A stretch of DNA of 64,000 nucleotides, from assembly GCA_947561395.2 (NCBI GenBank), contig OX387186.1, forward strand, positions 3,812,835 to 3,876,834. The letters are read 5' to 3'. Origin of the DNA: Buxus sempervirens (Eukaryota > Streptophyta > Magnoliopsida > Buxales > Buxaceae). A program made the position numbers and the translations under genes. The number at the start of each line of letters is the position of its first letter. Position 1 is the first letter of the stretch. Shown here piece by piece: positions 33,273-45,187 of this stretch. The notes under the pieces are model-generated. The model saw only the letters and a list, made by a program, of their open reading frames with translations. It ran no database searches and was not told the DNA's origin.

Positions 33273-34871
33273 TCAGAGGGTTATAACAAAAGGTGGAGCA
33301 TCCCTTCTTGGGCCAGCAACAGAACGATAGACATAAACCTTCTCTGCCTGAATGTCATCACTCCCATCCTCCCTGATCACCTCCACATTCAGCCTTGGCA
33401 TCTCTCTAGCCAGCAGCCTACAACCGTTCATTGTAACTTTGCAGGCTGACATCCAGAGTGATCTCATTGACTCGTACTTCTCCAGCCCGGACAGCAGTGC
33501 TTCATTCCCAAATGGACAATCCCTTATCTCAAGCTTTCGCAGCTTGGGGCATCCCCCTAACACACATTGCATTCCCCAATCACTGCTGCCAGCAAAAGCC
33601 ACTGACAGGGTCTCCAGGTTCTTAGCATACCTTCCAATGTACTCAAACGTCAGGTCAGTCAGTAGGCCTGAGACAGCAAGCCTCTGAAGCTTGGTGCAAG
33701 CCTTCACCACCGAGCCAAATGCCTCATCCATAGGCTCATTTGTAAGGTAGTCCGGCTGGCAGGGGTTCATGATGCACAGTCGGAAGTGGGTGAAGTTAGG
33801 GCAATTTCGCACAACTGTTTCAACTGCAGCATTGGTCATCTGCCGGCAGAAATATAGGACATAGTGGAGGTTGCGGCAGCCATGAGAAACTGCCATAAAA
33901 CCAGACTCTGTTACCCCACCACCACCTCCATCAATGACTAGGTCCTGCTCAAAGGGATCTGCAGGGAAGACACGAAGTTCCTCGAGCAAAGGACAGCAGG
34001 ATCCAACAGCTTCCAACCCCTTGTCTTCTACAGTGTCTAGCACCTGTTTCAAAACATTTGTTGGAATCAAATAATACAATATCTGTTAAAGATAAGGGTA
34101 CAATCCATCAAATTCTCATCTGTTTTTAATTTAAGTGCAGATATTTCTAAAGCAATCATCAAGGGGTTCAAGATTGCTAGGTTCTTCTACTTGATTTCTT
34201 TATTGAAAACCTCTACTTGATTTCTTTATCATTTTCACATGATAAGTGAGTAGGACATAATCTATACTAGATAAAACCAGTACATAACATAAAAAAGTTG
34301 TAGGGAGTTTAGAGGAGAAATTAAGGAACACTGATGATTATGCATATGCATGTATGACTACACTTTGTGCCACAAGAGAGCCAGGACCTTCTTCCTTCCC
34401 TAATATGACACAACAGAGTAAGATAGGTCTGACAACGAAAAATTTTCCTTTTTGTTTCAGTCATATGTGGACCGAGTTAGAGTGAAAAACAACTTCAAGC
34501 ACCAAGACCACCAGATATTGGGTCCATGCCTGATAGAATCATGCAGGGTATGCGTTGAAGGGACAATGGTTTGCTTTTTAATAGAAGGCTATTGTCACAG
34601 ATATCCAGTGAAGTCACTGAGTTCAGGCACCTAAGAGAGGTCCAATAAGGAAACATAGAAGTCTTATTAAACATGTCACTGAGTTCAGGCACCAAAGAGA
34701 GGTCCGATAAGGAAACATAGAAGTCTTATTAAACATGTTACCATCCTCAAAAGGTCAGTCATTTCCAGATATTTTGAACAGGAACATGAGAAAGAACCTT
34801 GATTTCTTCATACCGCAGAGCTTTTCAAATTGATGAAATACAAGTCACTTGCTTAAATCTAATTGAAGATT

Positions 34872-34947
<76 letters not shown>

Positions 34948-37900
34948 TGGATAGGAAGGGGTGGGGGTGGGAGGAACATGAGAAGTGGCGGAAGAATAAG
35001 AGCAATATTCCCTAAAAGAATGCAGATATTGCAAAAGGACATTATTCTCCTCGAGTAAATACAGAACACATCCAAAGGAAAAGGCCACTACCTCAAGGAA
35101 TCAGGACCATCATGAAAAGTTCAATGAATTAATACCCTGATTAAAAGATCAATATATTGTATGTTTCTTTTCTCAATAAACTTCATTCTTTTCTGGAACC
35201 TTTAATTATCATGGTCACTTTTAAGAGAGAATTTATACCAGACTGAACAAATGTATGGTTAGACTCAAACTCCTTATGTGCACATTTTGGTTGTATTTTA
35301 ATGGGAGTAGCCACTCAAAAGAATAAGAGGCTATCACAGTATGAAAGGCAAATAATAGCCATAGATGGAAAAGGCAAGAATATTCTCACCCAAAGCCGAC
35401 GAAGATGAGGGCAATTTGGGAGGAGCTTAGCCAGTTCACCACCTTGCAGAGCAGCATAACTCAAATTCAAGAAGGTCAAATTGGAACAGGCAGGATATAG
35501 TGCTGGGAGATATAAAGGACTGGCTTCCCATAAACCTGACAGAGTGTGAATATTCTTGCAGTAATTAAATGCATTTTCAAGTTCCATATACTGCTGCAAT
35601 GTGAACTCTTGTGAGAAAGAGCCAGTCCCAAGCTCCATCAGATGAGGAGCTCGTACGAGTAGCCTTTGTAATTGTTCCAAGGAGACATTCCTATTTACTT
35701 TTAAAACCTTCAGTGACTTGCACCTGGTAACCAGCCTCTCCAAGGCATCAAAATGGACTTCAGTGTTCAGATTTGCAAAATTCAGCATCTCTAATGACGT
35801 GAAGCTTTCAGGAAAGCAACATAACCAGCTTCCCCCAAGATCATCAATGCCATTCTCCTGTATGTCGAGATCAGTCAGGTTCCTGTGACCCAAATCAAAG
35901 GTAGAGTTGCAGGTGTTATCACAAAAATAACATGAGATAAGAAGACTGAAAGGTATGAGCAGCAATGCAGAAATGAATAAGTTTCTGATGCCAGATTTCA
36001 AGGCTCTGACCTCAGATTTAAAATCCCCTATAGCAATATCAAACATGGGATAGAAACTGCAGCAGATCAAAATTGTTTATAATCGCATATCCAACTAGTT
36101 GGGATTAGCAACATAATCTTGTTCCAGCATCCCAAACAATTGAAAAGCATCAGCTTCTGGGAAACTATGAAAGATTAATAAACCATGTTTCAGTTATATA
36201 ACAAGAATTACAGCAGCCAAGTGCAAATCATTTGATCATGATGATTCAATAAATTGTCTGATTTCTACACATCAATAGCTGGAGAGCCCTATCAAATGTA
36301 AAATCCTTGGGCCCAACCCAGGTGACCAGGAGGCATATTTGTCAGTTGACAAGGTACACATTAGAACTAGTGTAACCAGCACAAATTTCATGCAGATGCT
36401 CATATTTCATGTTCAAGCAAAGGGCCTACAATATTTAGTCGGAATAGGAGAGTTCCTAGGTCTGGCTCATGAAGGGTCGTGCTGCTGTCCTGTGTATAAC
36501 TTAGACTTTCAGAGCAGGAAATAAGATATAGAGGCTGATTGGTCATAAATCAACAATACTTTGTGGGGCAAAAAGAGAGAAAAAAAACCCCCAAAAAGGG
36601 AAATTGAGAGAAAAGAAGAACATCAAGTTGTCATCTGTTTATATTCACTTAATTCTCTGACAGGACACATGTTAAAGAATATAATAGATTCCTTTAAAGA
36701 ATAAAAAGATTGAAAGATGATGGATATACCTCTAATTTTACAAAATAAATAACCAAAAGATCATTTATATGCATTGACTAACTGCAGAAGCAACAAACCC
36801 TAGTGGACCAATATGTAAGTGTCAAGATGACATAAGTGGTTCCACCCATTTGTGGCTGCCCTCTCACCTGCCCACTTGCCCCAAAATAAATAAATGAAGA
36901 AAAAACAAAGTTTTAAAGTGGTTCAAATCCACTAATATGTAAGATTCCACACTTTTAATTAAAAATTATGCACGCACTTAAAGTTGAACATTTTAACAGA
37001 ACAAAGATCCTATTTACAAGTATTCTTGTCTTCTATGCCTATCTTTTTTTCAACTGAAGATAAAGTTGGATTTTCAACAAGTCACAATTTCTAAAGACAG
37101 GTTTGGAAAGATAAATCTAGAACAATTCAGAGCAAGAAGTGAAACAGAAAGAAGGAACATAAGTCACTATCAAAATTGTTCAAAACACAGGTCAGTGCCT
37201 TATCTAATGATCTCACCTTTCATCAATCAACAACTTGCTTTCTGCTCGCAAAATAATATCTAATTGTCATTAATTAGGCTAAGCCAACTAATATATGCAC
37301 TGAAGACCGAAACCATCAATGTTTTCAAATCAGAAATCATTTTCTGTATCAAATAAAGGGAATCCAAGAACCTATGAAAGTTAAGGAAACTAAAAAAATC
37401 CCATCATATGCAAGGTGTCACAGTTGCTAAGAAATTGAACTATAATTGTTTTTTAATTATTCCACATCCAAAGTCATGTGCATCTCATAAGCAAGCAGCT
37501 GGGTGTTTTCAAAGACTTTCCATGAAGAATATTAAGATTGGGGCTTTTCTTAACCCACGACAATGAAGATATTCTAATGCTGAGGATTACATCACTTATT
37601 CCTCATCCATTAAAGGGCTAAGAGTAGGGTGGTCAAGGGTAACATGTTGAAAGTAATAAAAAAGGAATAGGGGGGGAAAGAAACAGGTAGGAGAACAAAT
37701 ACTTTACACTAAAAAAGACCAGAACAAGAACACAGTCTCGTTTCTGTTATCCACCATCAACAATTCAATTCACAAATGCCACGACCGAATCGTAATTGAT
37801 CACAAAGCCAGAATGCAAACAAAGGAAAGAGCAAAAATTGATATCTCAACGAGAGTAACTTTACATATGCAAAATATGTAATATTTCTAGCCTAATTTGG

Positions 37901-38500
37901 AACAAATAAATGCAGGATCCTTCAGGTTAAGACATCATATGAAAGTGAGATACAAGGGACCTGGTGAACATGACAACGAAAATCACATAAAGACGCTTAC
38001 TTGCAATGAGCTGCAATTGCTGCAAGACCATCGGTGCTGAACCCATCACAGCTCACAAGGGAAATAGCTTTAAACTTGGGGAAAGATTTTGCAAGAAACT
38101 CTAAACTCTCATCAGTAACAGTCATTCTCTTAAGCCGAAGCTCCTCGAGGAAAGGATAAGCAGAGGCAAAGACGACAAGCCACGAATGGATATCCGCCCC
38201 CCAGTCAGGAGGAACCAGGTTGAAATCAGAGAACCGAGGCTTTCCTTTCAGGGTAACGCTTCGAATTTTGGGGAATCTGCGAACAAGGATATCCGGTGAA
38301 ACAGAGTAACAGTTTCCTATGAACACACGTGATCGAGTCCATCTCTCGGCGTTGTACCAATCCTTGCAAACAAGAGAAACAGAACTTCTGTCTTTGTGGG
38401 ATTTCACGAAATCAAGGATCCGTTCCAAAACCTCGTCCGGGAACGGAGAAACACGCTTCTCCATCCCCACAGGCAAATCGTTTTTCCTCTTGGAAGCCAT
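33273..38500 (-). CDS. TIR1/AFB auxin receptor F-box protein (AFB6-like candidate), 3 exons
   Basis: Exons 38500-38001, 35882-35390 and 34043-33273 give 587 aa with the family's 3-exon pattern (breaks after ...AAIAAHC and ...LRRLW). The F-box is at about 16-57 ([14 protein letters not shown]...[13 protein letters not shown]), followed by LRRs that bind auxin, InsP6 and Aux/IAA degrons as part of nuclear SCF ligase. Pocket residues matching TIR1 R403 and S438 are R419 (HFRLCI) and S456 (VSGLLTD). The site of TIR1 H78 is R89 ([10 protein letters not shown]) and is followed by PPDWGA, as in AFB4/5, while the rest ([32 protein letters not shown]) is TIR1/AFB2-like. A Gly run (370-374) sits in an exon 3 loop. 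This mixture suggests the AFB6 clade, lost in Arabidopsis; a tree is needed. Start is the first ATG; family identity is certain. Confidence 0.93.
33452..33470 (-). promoter_or_regulatory. Degenerate miR393 target site
   Basis: The coding stretch for SMRSLW, where TIR1/AFB2/3 carry the miR393 site, reads tcaatgagatcactctgga. Against acaatgcgatccctttgga this is four mismatches, three of them internal. The position is conserved, pairing is weakened. Confidence 0.45.
34614..34737. repeat. 62-bp tandem duplication in receptor intron 2
   Basis: tcactgagttcaggcacc... to ...ttattaaacatg occurs at 34614-34675 and 34676-34737 with two differences. It lies within the 1.35 kb intron 2. Confidence 0.9.
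34873..34945. repeat. Long (AG)n microsatellite in receptor intron 2
   Basis: About 72 bp of uninterrupted AG. The [11 protein letters not shown] open frames it creates are artefacts. Confidence 0.97.
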
Positions 38501-39540
38501 TTTCAATCAAAGGGAAAAGCGGAAACAATCTAACCCCAGATCTCCATAATAAATAACATGAAAAAGAACCCACAAGCACTTATACCAAAAGATGAGTTTC
38601 GAGGAAGGAAAACCCGAGTCCTTGAGTATGATCTAGCCGAGACTCGCCATGAAAACGACTGTGATCTTCAAAAAATACAAAAACTTGGAGAAGACACAGA
38701 CCTTTCCTCCAAAGAGAAGAAAATAAAGACTAAACGACGGGTTTCGGTCACTAATTAAAAAAAAGGGGGGGAAAATCACCTTCTCATCACTTCGGATAGA
38801 ATTCAGGATATTCGTTCACCTTTAAAACAGTTTGGCCCTCTAGAAAACAAAATCACTTAGAACATGATTAAAAAAATCCGACATATTTGCATATAAAAAT
38901 TAGACACAAGCGTCGCCGCATAACTCGGAAATCTTCCCAGACTAAGCCTCAATGTTCGATCAAAAAATAAATAAATAAAAAGAAGAAGAAGAAGAAGAAG
39001 AAGCAGAATCAATCAAGAAAACCTAAAAGTGAAGACAGAAATCCACCATGGAAGCCTCTCCGAGAACCTTCGGTATGTTCAAGAAAATTTCGTGAGGTGG
39101 ATGAGGACTAGGGTAATTCACAGGATGCTTGGATCTTCCAATAAAGAATCTCCAAACTCATAAGCACTTCTAATCAAAAATAAGAAGCCCAGAAGTGCGT
39201 TTTGATCAGCAGGTTAAAGCACCAATCAAAAAGCTAAACGCCGAAGATCTATCTATTGTGTATCATAGCAAAAGCAGGGAGGGAAAAAGAGAAAAATAAA
39301 AAAACTTTTCTAGAAAAATCTGTTGCTCGGCTGACACTCAAACAGAGTCACTTTCACAGCATCCAGAAAGAAAGGAAAGCAGAAACTGCAACCATGAGTT
39401 GTAGCATCCGCCGCAGTGCGCTATGCGCATACCTAAATCCACCTTGTCCAAGTACACTCCTCTTCATACGTGCGAGATCTAGCACTGCGCATATGGCGTA
39501 CTCTATAAAATGCCCAACAAAATACACGCCTTTCCAAAAG
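38501..39540 (-). other. 5' leader and promoter region of the auxin receptor gene
   Basis: Sequence upstream of the ATG, purine-rich on the plus strand, with a GAA/AAG microsatellite at about 38984-39004. No other gene was recognised. Confidence 0.4.
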
Positions 39541-39545
39541 AACTC

Positions 39546-39659
39546 TTATTAATCCTTTTTTTTTTTTTTTTTTTTTTTTGGTAGAAGGCCATAACTCAGG
39601 CCATTTCATTAGCAAAACAACCCTTAAACGCTATTACAATATTAAGAAGATTTATTAAT
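39546..39659 (-). mobile_element. LINE 3'-end fragment
   Basis: ttattaat at 39546-39553 and 39652-39659 flanks about 98 bp beginning with poly(T). Reversed, it ends gccttctacc plus poly(A), the same tacc-A tail seen on the other retroposons here. Too short to encode a domain. Confidence 0.5.
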
Positions 39660-39791
39660 AAAAGGACAGAATAATTAAAATCCCGTTAATTTTTAAAAAC
39701 TAATAATTAGTTTTGCAATTATTCCCTCAAACATGGTCTCTTTCCATCTCTTCTTAGGTGCGTGCACCCCTTTTAGTCTATATTACCCGAA

Positions 39792-39905
39792 TGGGCATCG
39801 TATGCAGCGGAGGCTGCACATGCAGTGGGGTGGGGCCCTCCCAAATGAATGGTGGGACTCCCCACTACATGTGAGAGGCTGTATGCAGCCTCCGTTACAG
39901 AGGAT
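39792..39905. repeat. Foldback repeat
   Basis: The arms cgtatgcagcggaggctgca (about 39799) and gctgtatgcagcctccgtta (about 39879) are partial inverse copies, and gtggggccctccca/ggtgggactcccca adds a second inner pairing. MITE-like. Confidence 0.45.
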
Positions 39906-40011
39906 GTGAGTTTCATATTACCCCGCAATATTACAAGTATACTTTACTAATATGAAAGCTCACGGAGATGCAAACGAAAATGGTAATACGTAATCTATTT
40001 AATTTATGAGT

Positions 40012-40142
40012 AAATTACAGAAAACTCTCTTGAGATAGCCGGTGAAAATCAAATGTACTTTCTTTCACATTTGGTAAATTACCATTAAAAAAGAAGTACT
40101 TGTAATTAGTGCAAACCTCAGGAGAGTTTTTGTAATTTACCG
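40012..40142. repeat. Small MITE with approximately 25-bp terminal inverted repeats
   Basis: gtaaattacagaaaactctc at the left and gagagtttttgtaatttac at the right are inverse copies. The interior pairs again (ttctttcacat.tggtaaat region). No coding capacity. Confidence 0.55.
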
Positions 40143-40199
40143 TGTCGAGTCTATTGAAGGGACCACTCCGTTACTCAATAATTTTAGCCTGCGGTGAAC

Positions 40200-40392
40200 T
40201 AGGGGAATCAATCGGTCGAATACAGATCGGATATATGTATATTCGTATTTGAATCCGAATTTTTTCGGATCTTAGATTTCAGATCCGTATTCGAATTACG
40301 GATCTAAATCCTATATTCGAATTTGCTAATTTCGGTTTCAGATCGGATTCGGATCGAATTCGAATATATATCCCACTCATTGCCAGTCCTAC
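40200..40392 (+). repeat. Dispersed ATCCGAA-rich repeat, copy 1
   Basis: cggatatatgtatattcgta, ttttttcggatcttagatt and ggattcggatcgaattcga are shared in order with 40738-40930. It ends with cccactcattgccagtccta, which parallels copy 2. Confidence 0.75.
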
Positions 40393-40737
40393 TCAGAGAG
40401 GGATTTAAATGAGAAATGGGTTTGAACTTTAAATTTGAAGCACTGCGCAACAATGGATATTGAGCGACTGGCAAAAAAAATCGTACCACAAAACTTAGAA
40501 CGACCGACCTGTTCTGGGCAAAGGAATTTTAGAGCAAAATAGGGGATTTTGGAATTGGTTCTTTAAGTGGGTTTGTAGGTACCAGTCGTTGAAAGGTGGC
40601 AGCGACAAAGAGGAGAGAAAGTTTAGATTTAAGGCAAATCATTCTCTAAAGGTTTTTGGTTTTAGTTATGATAGTTCAACCGTAGTTTATAAATGGTCTA
40701 CAATCTAACCAATGTCTACTCTGGGTTTATGTATAGG

Positions 40738-40930
40738 ATATATATGATTTCGGTCGGATCCTATTCGGATCGGATATATGTATATTTGTATTTGAATTCG
40801 AATTTTTTCGGATCTTAGATTCCAGATCTGTATTCGAACCATGGATCTTAGATTCCAGATCTGTATTCGAAATTGGATTAGCCAATTTCGAATCGAATTC
40901 GGATATATATCCGACCCATTGCTAGCCCTA
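40738..40930 (+). repeat. Dispersed ATCCGAA-rich repeat, copy 2
   Basis: Same order of words as copy 1, with an internal duplication of ggatcttagattccagatct. It ends ccgacccattgctagcccta. The reverse complement of this end is at 30966. Confidence 0.75.
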
Positions 40931-40962
40931 CGGTGAACGGGACAAGCCATACAACCAATGGC

Positions 40963-41183
40963 GGAAACCACATTAGAGCTAGAGGAGGCAATTGCCCTCC
41001 CTAAAATTTTATTTTTTAATTTAAAATATATTTTTTCTTATATGTTTTAATTGAAATTTATGTTTTGTCCCCTCTAAAATTTCTAATTTACCCTCCTAAC
41101 TCATTAAAATTTTTATATTTCATGAGAAGTGTTAATTGAAATTTTTTTTTGCTCCCTCACATTTGAAGTCTGATTTCGCCATT
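40963..41183 (+). repeat. Dispersed repeat R2, copy 1
   Basis: gcggaaaccac...gccctccctaaaatttta...catgagaagtgttaattgaa...tgatttcgccattg is shared with about 51775-52062. Both copies start and end with inverse-looking ggcgga/tccgcca words, as TE termini would. Confidence 0.55.
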
Positions 41184-41451
41184 GTGTACGACCTCTACTC
41201 ATCGTCTCCATTTCGATTGATCTTTTGCGATATTACAATTATACCCCTGTCCGTGCTCAAAATACCGTCTCTAACTTTGTACCATTATTGCTTTTTGCCA
41301 TTTGCTGTTGAGAAAAGTGGAAAGAAATCATCGTCTGCGCCTCCGAGTTCGGACCCGGCCGTGGACCAGAAACTCCAAGAAAATCATTGAATCATGAATA
41401 TATATTTGCGTAAAGAAAAATTTTCCTTTTTTTAATGGAAAAGCTTGTTGG

Positions 41452-41812
41452 GAAAATTGGATTTTAGTTATACTTTCTTAGCATAATTCAGAATTAGTAG
41501 TTCAATTCTTGATAATTAGGAATTAGTGGTACCTTTTTAAATAATTGAGAATCATTGTCACTTTACTGTTTATAAAATATTTCTTCTGAAAATACCCTAA
41601 AAAAAGACTTGCAAACTTCATTTGTAACAAAATGAGTAAAAATGTTTTCAAAGTCTTTTGAGGGTATTTTCAGAATAAATTTTTCATAAACAGTAAAAAA
41701 ATACTGTTTCTCAATTGTTTTAAAAAATATCATTAATTCTCAATTATCTAGAATTGGTAACTGAATCTGAATTATTTTGAGAAAATATCGCTAAAAACCA
41801 ATTTCCCCTTCT
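41452..41812. repeat. MITE family M1, copy 1 (no internal insertion)
   Basis: The left end (aaaattggattttagttata) and the right end (ctaaaaaccaatttcccc) are terminal inverted repeats of about 40 bp. The interior shares ttttcaaagtcttttgaggg with the copy at 45188-45568. No coding capacity. Confidence 0.7.
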
Positions 41813-42600
41813 GTTTATGAATTAGAACAGAAAAGGGGTATAAAGAAAAGGCAAAAGGTATTGTCCTTTAGGACGACAGCCATGGTTTATTGTTGTTGTA
41901 AGACCCACCATTCTACACTCTTCATTTTTTATAAGAGACTTTCGTTTTATAAGCACGCATTCACATTATATATGCGCATGTATATGGTTTTGTGTTGGGT
42001 TTATAATGGTCATCTAATTTTATTAATATATTTTTAAGGTCATACAAAAATATTAATTTTTACCTATGTATGATCAATGCTCTTTTAAGTAGTGTAGTAT
42101 TAACGCTAATGTTATTAATGAATACTAGCAAAGTGCATGTACAATACTACATGTATGCAGAAAAAAAAATAGAGGAAACAGTACTTTTGTTACTTTCTGA
42201 AGTTTTAAATGAATTGAAAACTATTATAGGCACCCCTATTATTAATGAATTTTTTATTATTAATGTGCAAGAGCTTTTTGGGGAAGTTGCAGGCATTATG
42301 GTTGGATACTCTCTCTCGAGGAGCCTATTCTCGTTATATGTAGTTGTTTACACCCGCCGTAACCCGGTGAAATCGGAGTAAACAGGGGTCTAAGTAATAT
42401 ATATATATATGTTTATTGGGTAAACGATGGTGAATGATTTTGCCATTAAAGCCATTAAAGGAGTTATCATGGCATGTGTTAGTTTATTGGGTTTGAGGAA
42501 AATTGCTGGACGCTTGATCAACCCCATGATACTTTTATTTGATAAAAGGTATGTTCAGTTGCCTTTCATTTATGAAAAGGTGCATTTGACCAATTATGTC
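41813..42600. other. Spacer with short open frames, none supported
   Basis: The 103-codon frame at 42070-42381 lacks recognisable motifs and normal plant codon composition, and is left unannotated. gatttcgga-type words near 42360 have an inverse partner at 42990. Confidence 0.3.
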
Positions 42601-43620
42601 TTTTGGTCGATTACGGCTCATTGAAGATACTCTGGTAAATCTCTAAAGACGTAGAGAGTGGGGTCCCCCACTTTCTAAAAACGTAAAGTGGTTATATAAG
42701 GTGGGTTCAACTTCCTAAAAGTGGGTCGTTGAGAGACTTTGTGGTAAAGCAAAACGGACCTGCAGACATGGGAAAGAGGTTCCTCAAAGATCGTGCAAGA
42801 GTGGGACGTTGAGCAACTGTCAATGATTGGCTATAAAAAGGCACAACTTCGAAGAACTCGAGGACACAATCTACCCAACCGCAACCGGTTATTATATTAT
42901 TTTGATCATCCGTGATCTTTTATCCCCTCTCCTACACTATAGCCAGAAGGATAAACTAGGACCTCTCTCACTGCTTCCAGTCGCAGTGACATCTTAGACC
43001 CCTCTTTACTCCGATTGACACCAGAATCCTGCCACCGGAGAGTAAGTTGAGGCCGCCCCTGACTCGCAGTTCTGTGTTTACAAAATCCCGAGCAGCCGGT
43101 CCCGAAACTCGCTCTGATCAAGCCAGGTGACTTGTGTATTTTCGGGTAAGCAGCAATCCAAGGTGAACCCCCTGAATTGACTTTGCTAACAGCCGCCCCC
43201 TTCCTCCTGCACTTATACCCGATTACGGCTATAAGACCAGGACAGGCTGATCCTGCGAATCCTGTCAGTTTTCGTTTTACTTTTTGTTTCCTTTTTGAGG
43301 ATTATCTGTTGTCGCTTTCGGCCCGTCGGCCGACTTTATAATAAAGGATTTTGTGTGCCATTAGTTGCTTTCGCTTTCAAACACTTACAAGAACCCAAAC
43401 GAAGACCGAACCCCTAGTCTTCATAACATCGTCTGACCGATTTTATTACAGGTGACTTGCAGTACGACTGAACCGATCCCGGTTTAGATTCGGAACAGGT
43501 GCCCGGGGTCAGGGCTCGACCCGAAATCATTTGTATCAAATGATACTGGCACGCCCGCGTAGAGACACATCATCAACACCGACACGTGTCCACACCGGCC
43601 CAATTTCGGAGCAACAGTAG
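42600..43620 (+). mobile_element. LTR-like sequence (solo LTR or LTR-retrotransposon remnant)
   Basis: GC-richer than its surroundings, with a promoter-like ggctataaaaaggcac at about 42830-42845 and a later polyadenylation-like tttataataaaggattttgt at about 43336-43355. That is the order of a U3-R-U5. No gag or pol coding was recognised on either side and the TG...CA ends could not be fixed. Confidence 0.4.
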
Positions 43621-44345
43621 TATAGATGATAGTTTTTAAAAATAGTTAAAAAAGATTAATTAACATATGAAATATTATTTAGAAAACCTCATTCTACTAT
43701 GTATACTTTGAAACAACATGCAGACTCACCGTAAAGTTCAATTCTAAAGACATTTTCACATATATTGCATGAAATGGGCTTATTGCTCAAAGATGATAAA
43801 AAACACGTTAACATTTGTAGTCAATAAATATACGAAGTCACATATATAGAGTGGCACTTACACTACTAGATATAAATACTTATTTTCCATAAAGTGAAGA
43901 CCTAAAGATGAACTCGTAAAAAGATGGAGAAGATATTCGTAACGAAGGAAGACCTAAAAAAGCATGGATAGAGTTAATAAAACAAAAATTAAGTAAAGAT
44001 ATTAATTTTGATATATATGACAAAAAATAGATATAAGATTAGTATATCGCGAACCCCACTTTGATAAGAAATGACTTATGTTGATAACGATGATGATTAA
44101 AAGTCATTAGTATGCCAACTGAGTGGCCACACACTTGACTTGTGTTTTGACCATGTTGCACCCATGATTAATTTGCAACTAGCCCGGAGGAGATCGTCCT
44201 TCACTTTATATACTTCCATTCAACCATCTCATTTCCTACTATAAATTAATAGAGGGTTAAGACAAAGGAAAATTAAACTAACACATTCTTTAAAAATCCT
44301 TTCCTTTCTTAAAATCGGAGCCTATTAAAATGAAATATATAATGA
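43621..44345. other. Spacer without recognised genes
   Basis: AT-rich, no open frame or structured repeat worth naming. Confidence 0.3.
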
Positions 44346-44349
44346 GAAT

Positions 44350-44397
44350 AAACCCCTTGGGAAGAGTGCCAACAAAAAAAAAAAAAAAAACCCCTTG
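44350..44397 (+). mobile_element. Tail-only retroposon insertion
   Basis: aaaccccttg at 44350-44359 and 44388-44397 flanks ggaagagtgccaac plus a run of A. Confidence 0.45.
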
Positions 44398-44529
44398 AAA
44401 TAGTCAAAACTCTTTCAATTCGTTTAAAATTTAGGTAGTTGCAAATTAAACTGTTTCCTCCCTCTACCGTATAATACCGCACGTGCATGTATTTGCCGGT
44501 TAACTAGCAAGGACGGTAATATCGTCTTT

Positions 44530-44574
44530 AAAATTCTAGCGAGCGCTATTACCCAAAAAAAAATTCTAGCGAGC
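44530..44574 (+). mobile_element. Tail-only retroposon insertion
   Basis: aaaattctagcgagc at 44530-44544 and 44560-44574 flanks gctattaccc plus A residues. The attaccc-A ending is the same as in the 18.3 kb insertion. Confidence 0.5.
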
Positions 44575-45187
44575 ACCTTCCCCAACTTTACCTCCAAAAC
44601 TACAATAATCTCCAAGAATGCCATCACCTGCGTCACCCGTGAGGTCTTTCAAAAAAGTGGCTGGCTACACAGAGAGGCCACGTGATTCCCTCAGCTTTTG
44701 TCAGGTTGAGCACCTTTGTTTTTTGGTTTGTGGGAAATGCATTCGTCTTTGATTTACGAATTTAACCTCATTCATGTAATTTACAACAAAGTCGCCTCTT
44801 AATAATAGACCTCAAGTCCCATCTTATGCCGGAGACTACCCCACCGGCGAGAACGCCGCCGTTATCACCGCAAACACGAGGGGTCATGTGACGAATCACT
44901 TGTTCCTCCACTCCCCTTAAAAATTGCACTATACGTTCCTAGGAATTTAAATATGCACGGGCCAGGTATAACAGCTATTTGTAAATATCTGTGATCCAGC
45001 TTTTTATGGATCCATAACCATTGAAAGGCTGGACAAGCTCTTCTGACCCAGTCGAACTGGTTGATTCGGCAGTCTCAAACCCATGCCATCTCAGGGATTC
45101 GAGGCATGAAATATTATTGAGCTTTTCATTTGAAGGCAATGAAAAGAGATGGGCTATTAAGTTCAGGTCCAACGAAGACTGAGGCAT
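44575..45187. other. Spacer without recognised genes
   Basis: Moderate GC, no frame with recognisable motifs. The 70-codon frames on the minus strand are not supported. Confidence 0.3.

Noticed and set aside
34825-35088. Ser-Leu repeat 'proteins' on the minus strand
   Set aside because: Translation of the (AG)n microsatellite inside an intron.
35883-36070. Membrane-like N-terminal extension of auxin receptor exon 2
   Set aside because: Intron read-through; the acceptor at 35883-35884 joins perfectly to exon 1 and restores the family sequence.
42070-42381. 103-codon frame with hydrophobic N-terminus
   Set aside because: No motif, AT-driven composition, no splice partners and repeats nearby; not supported as a gene.
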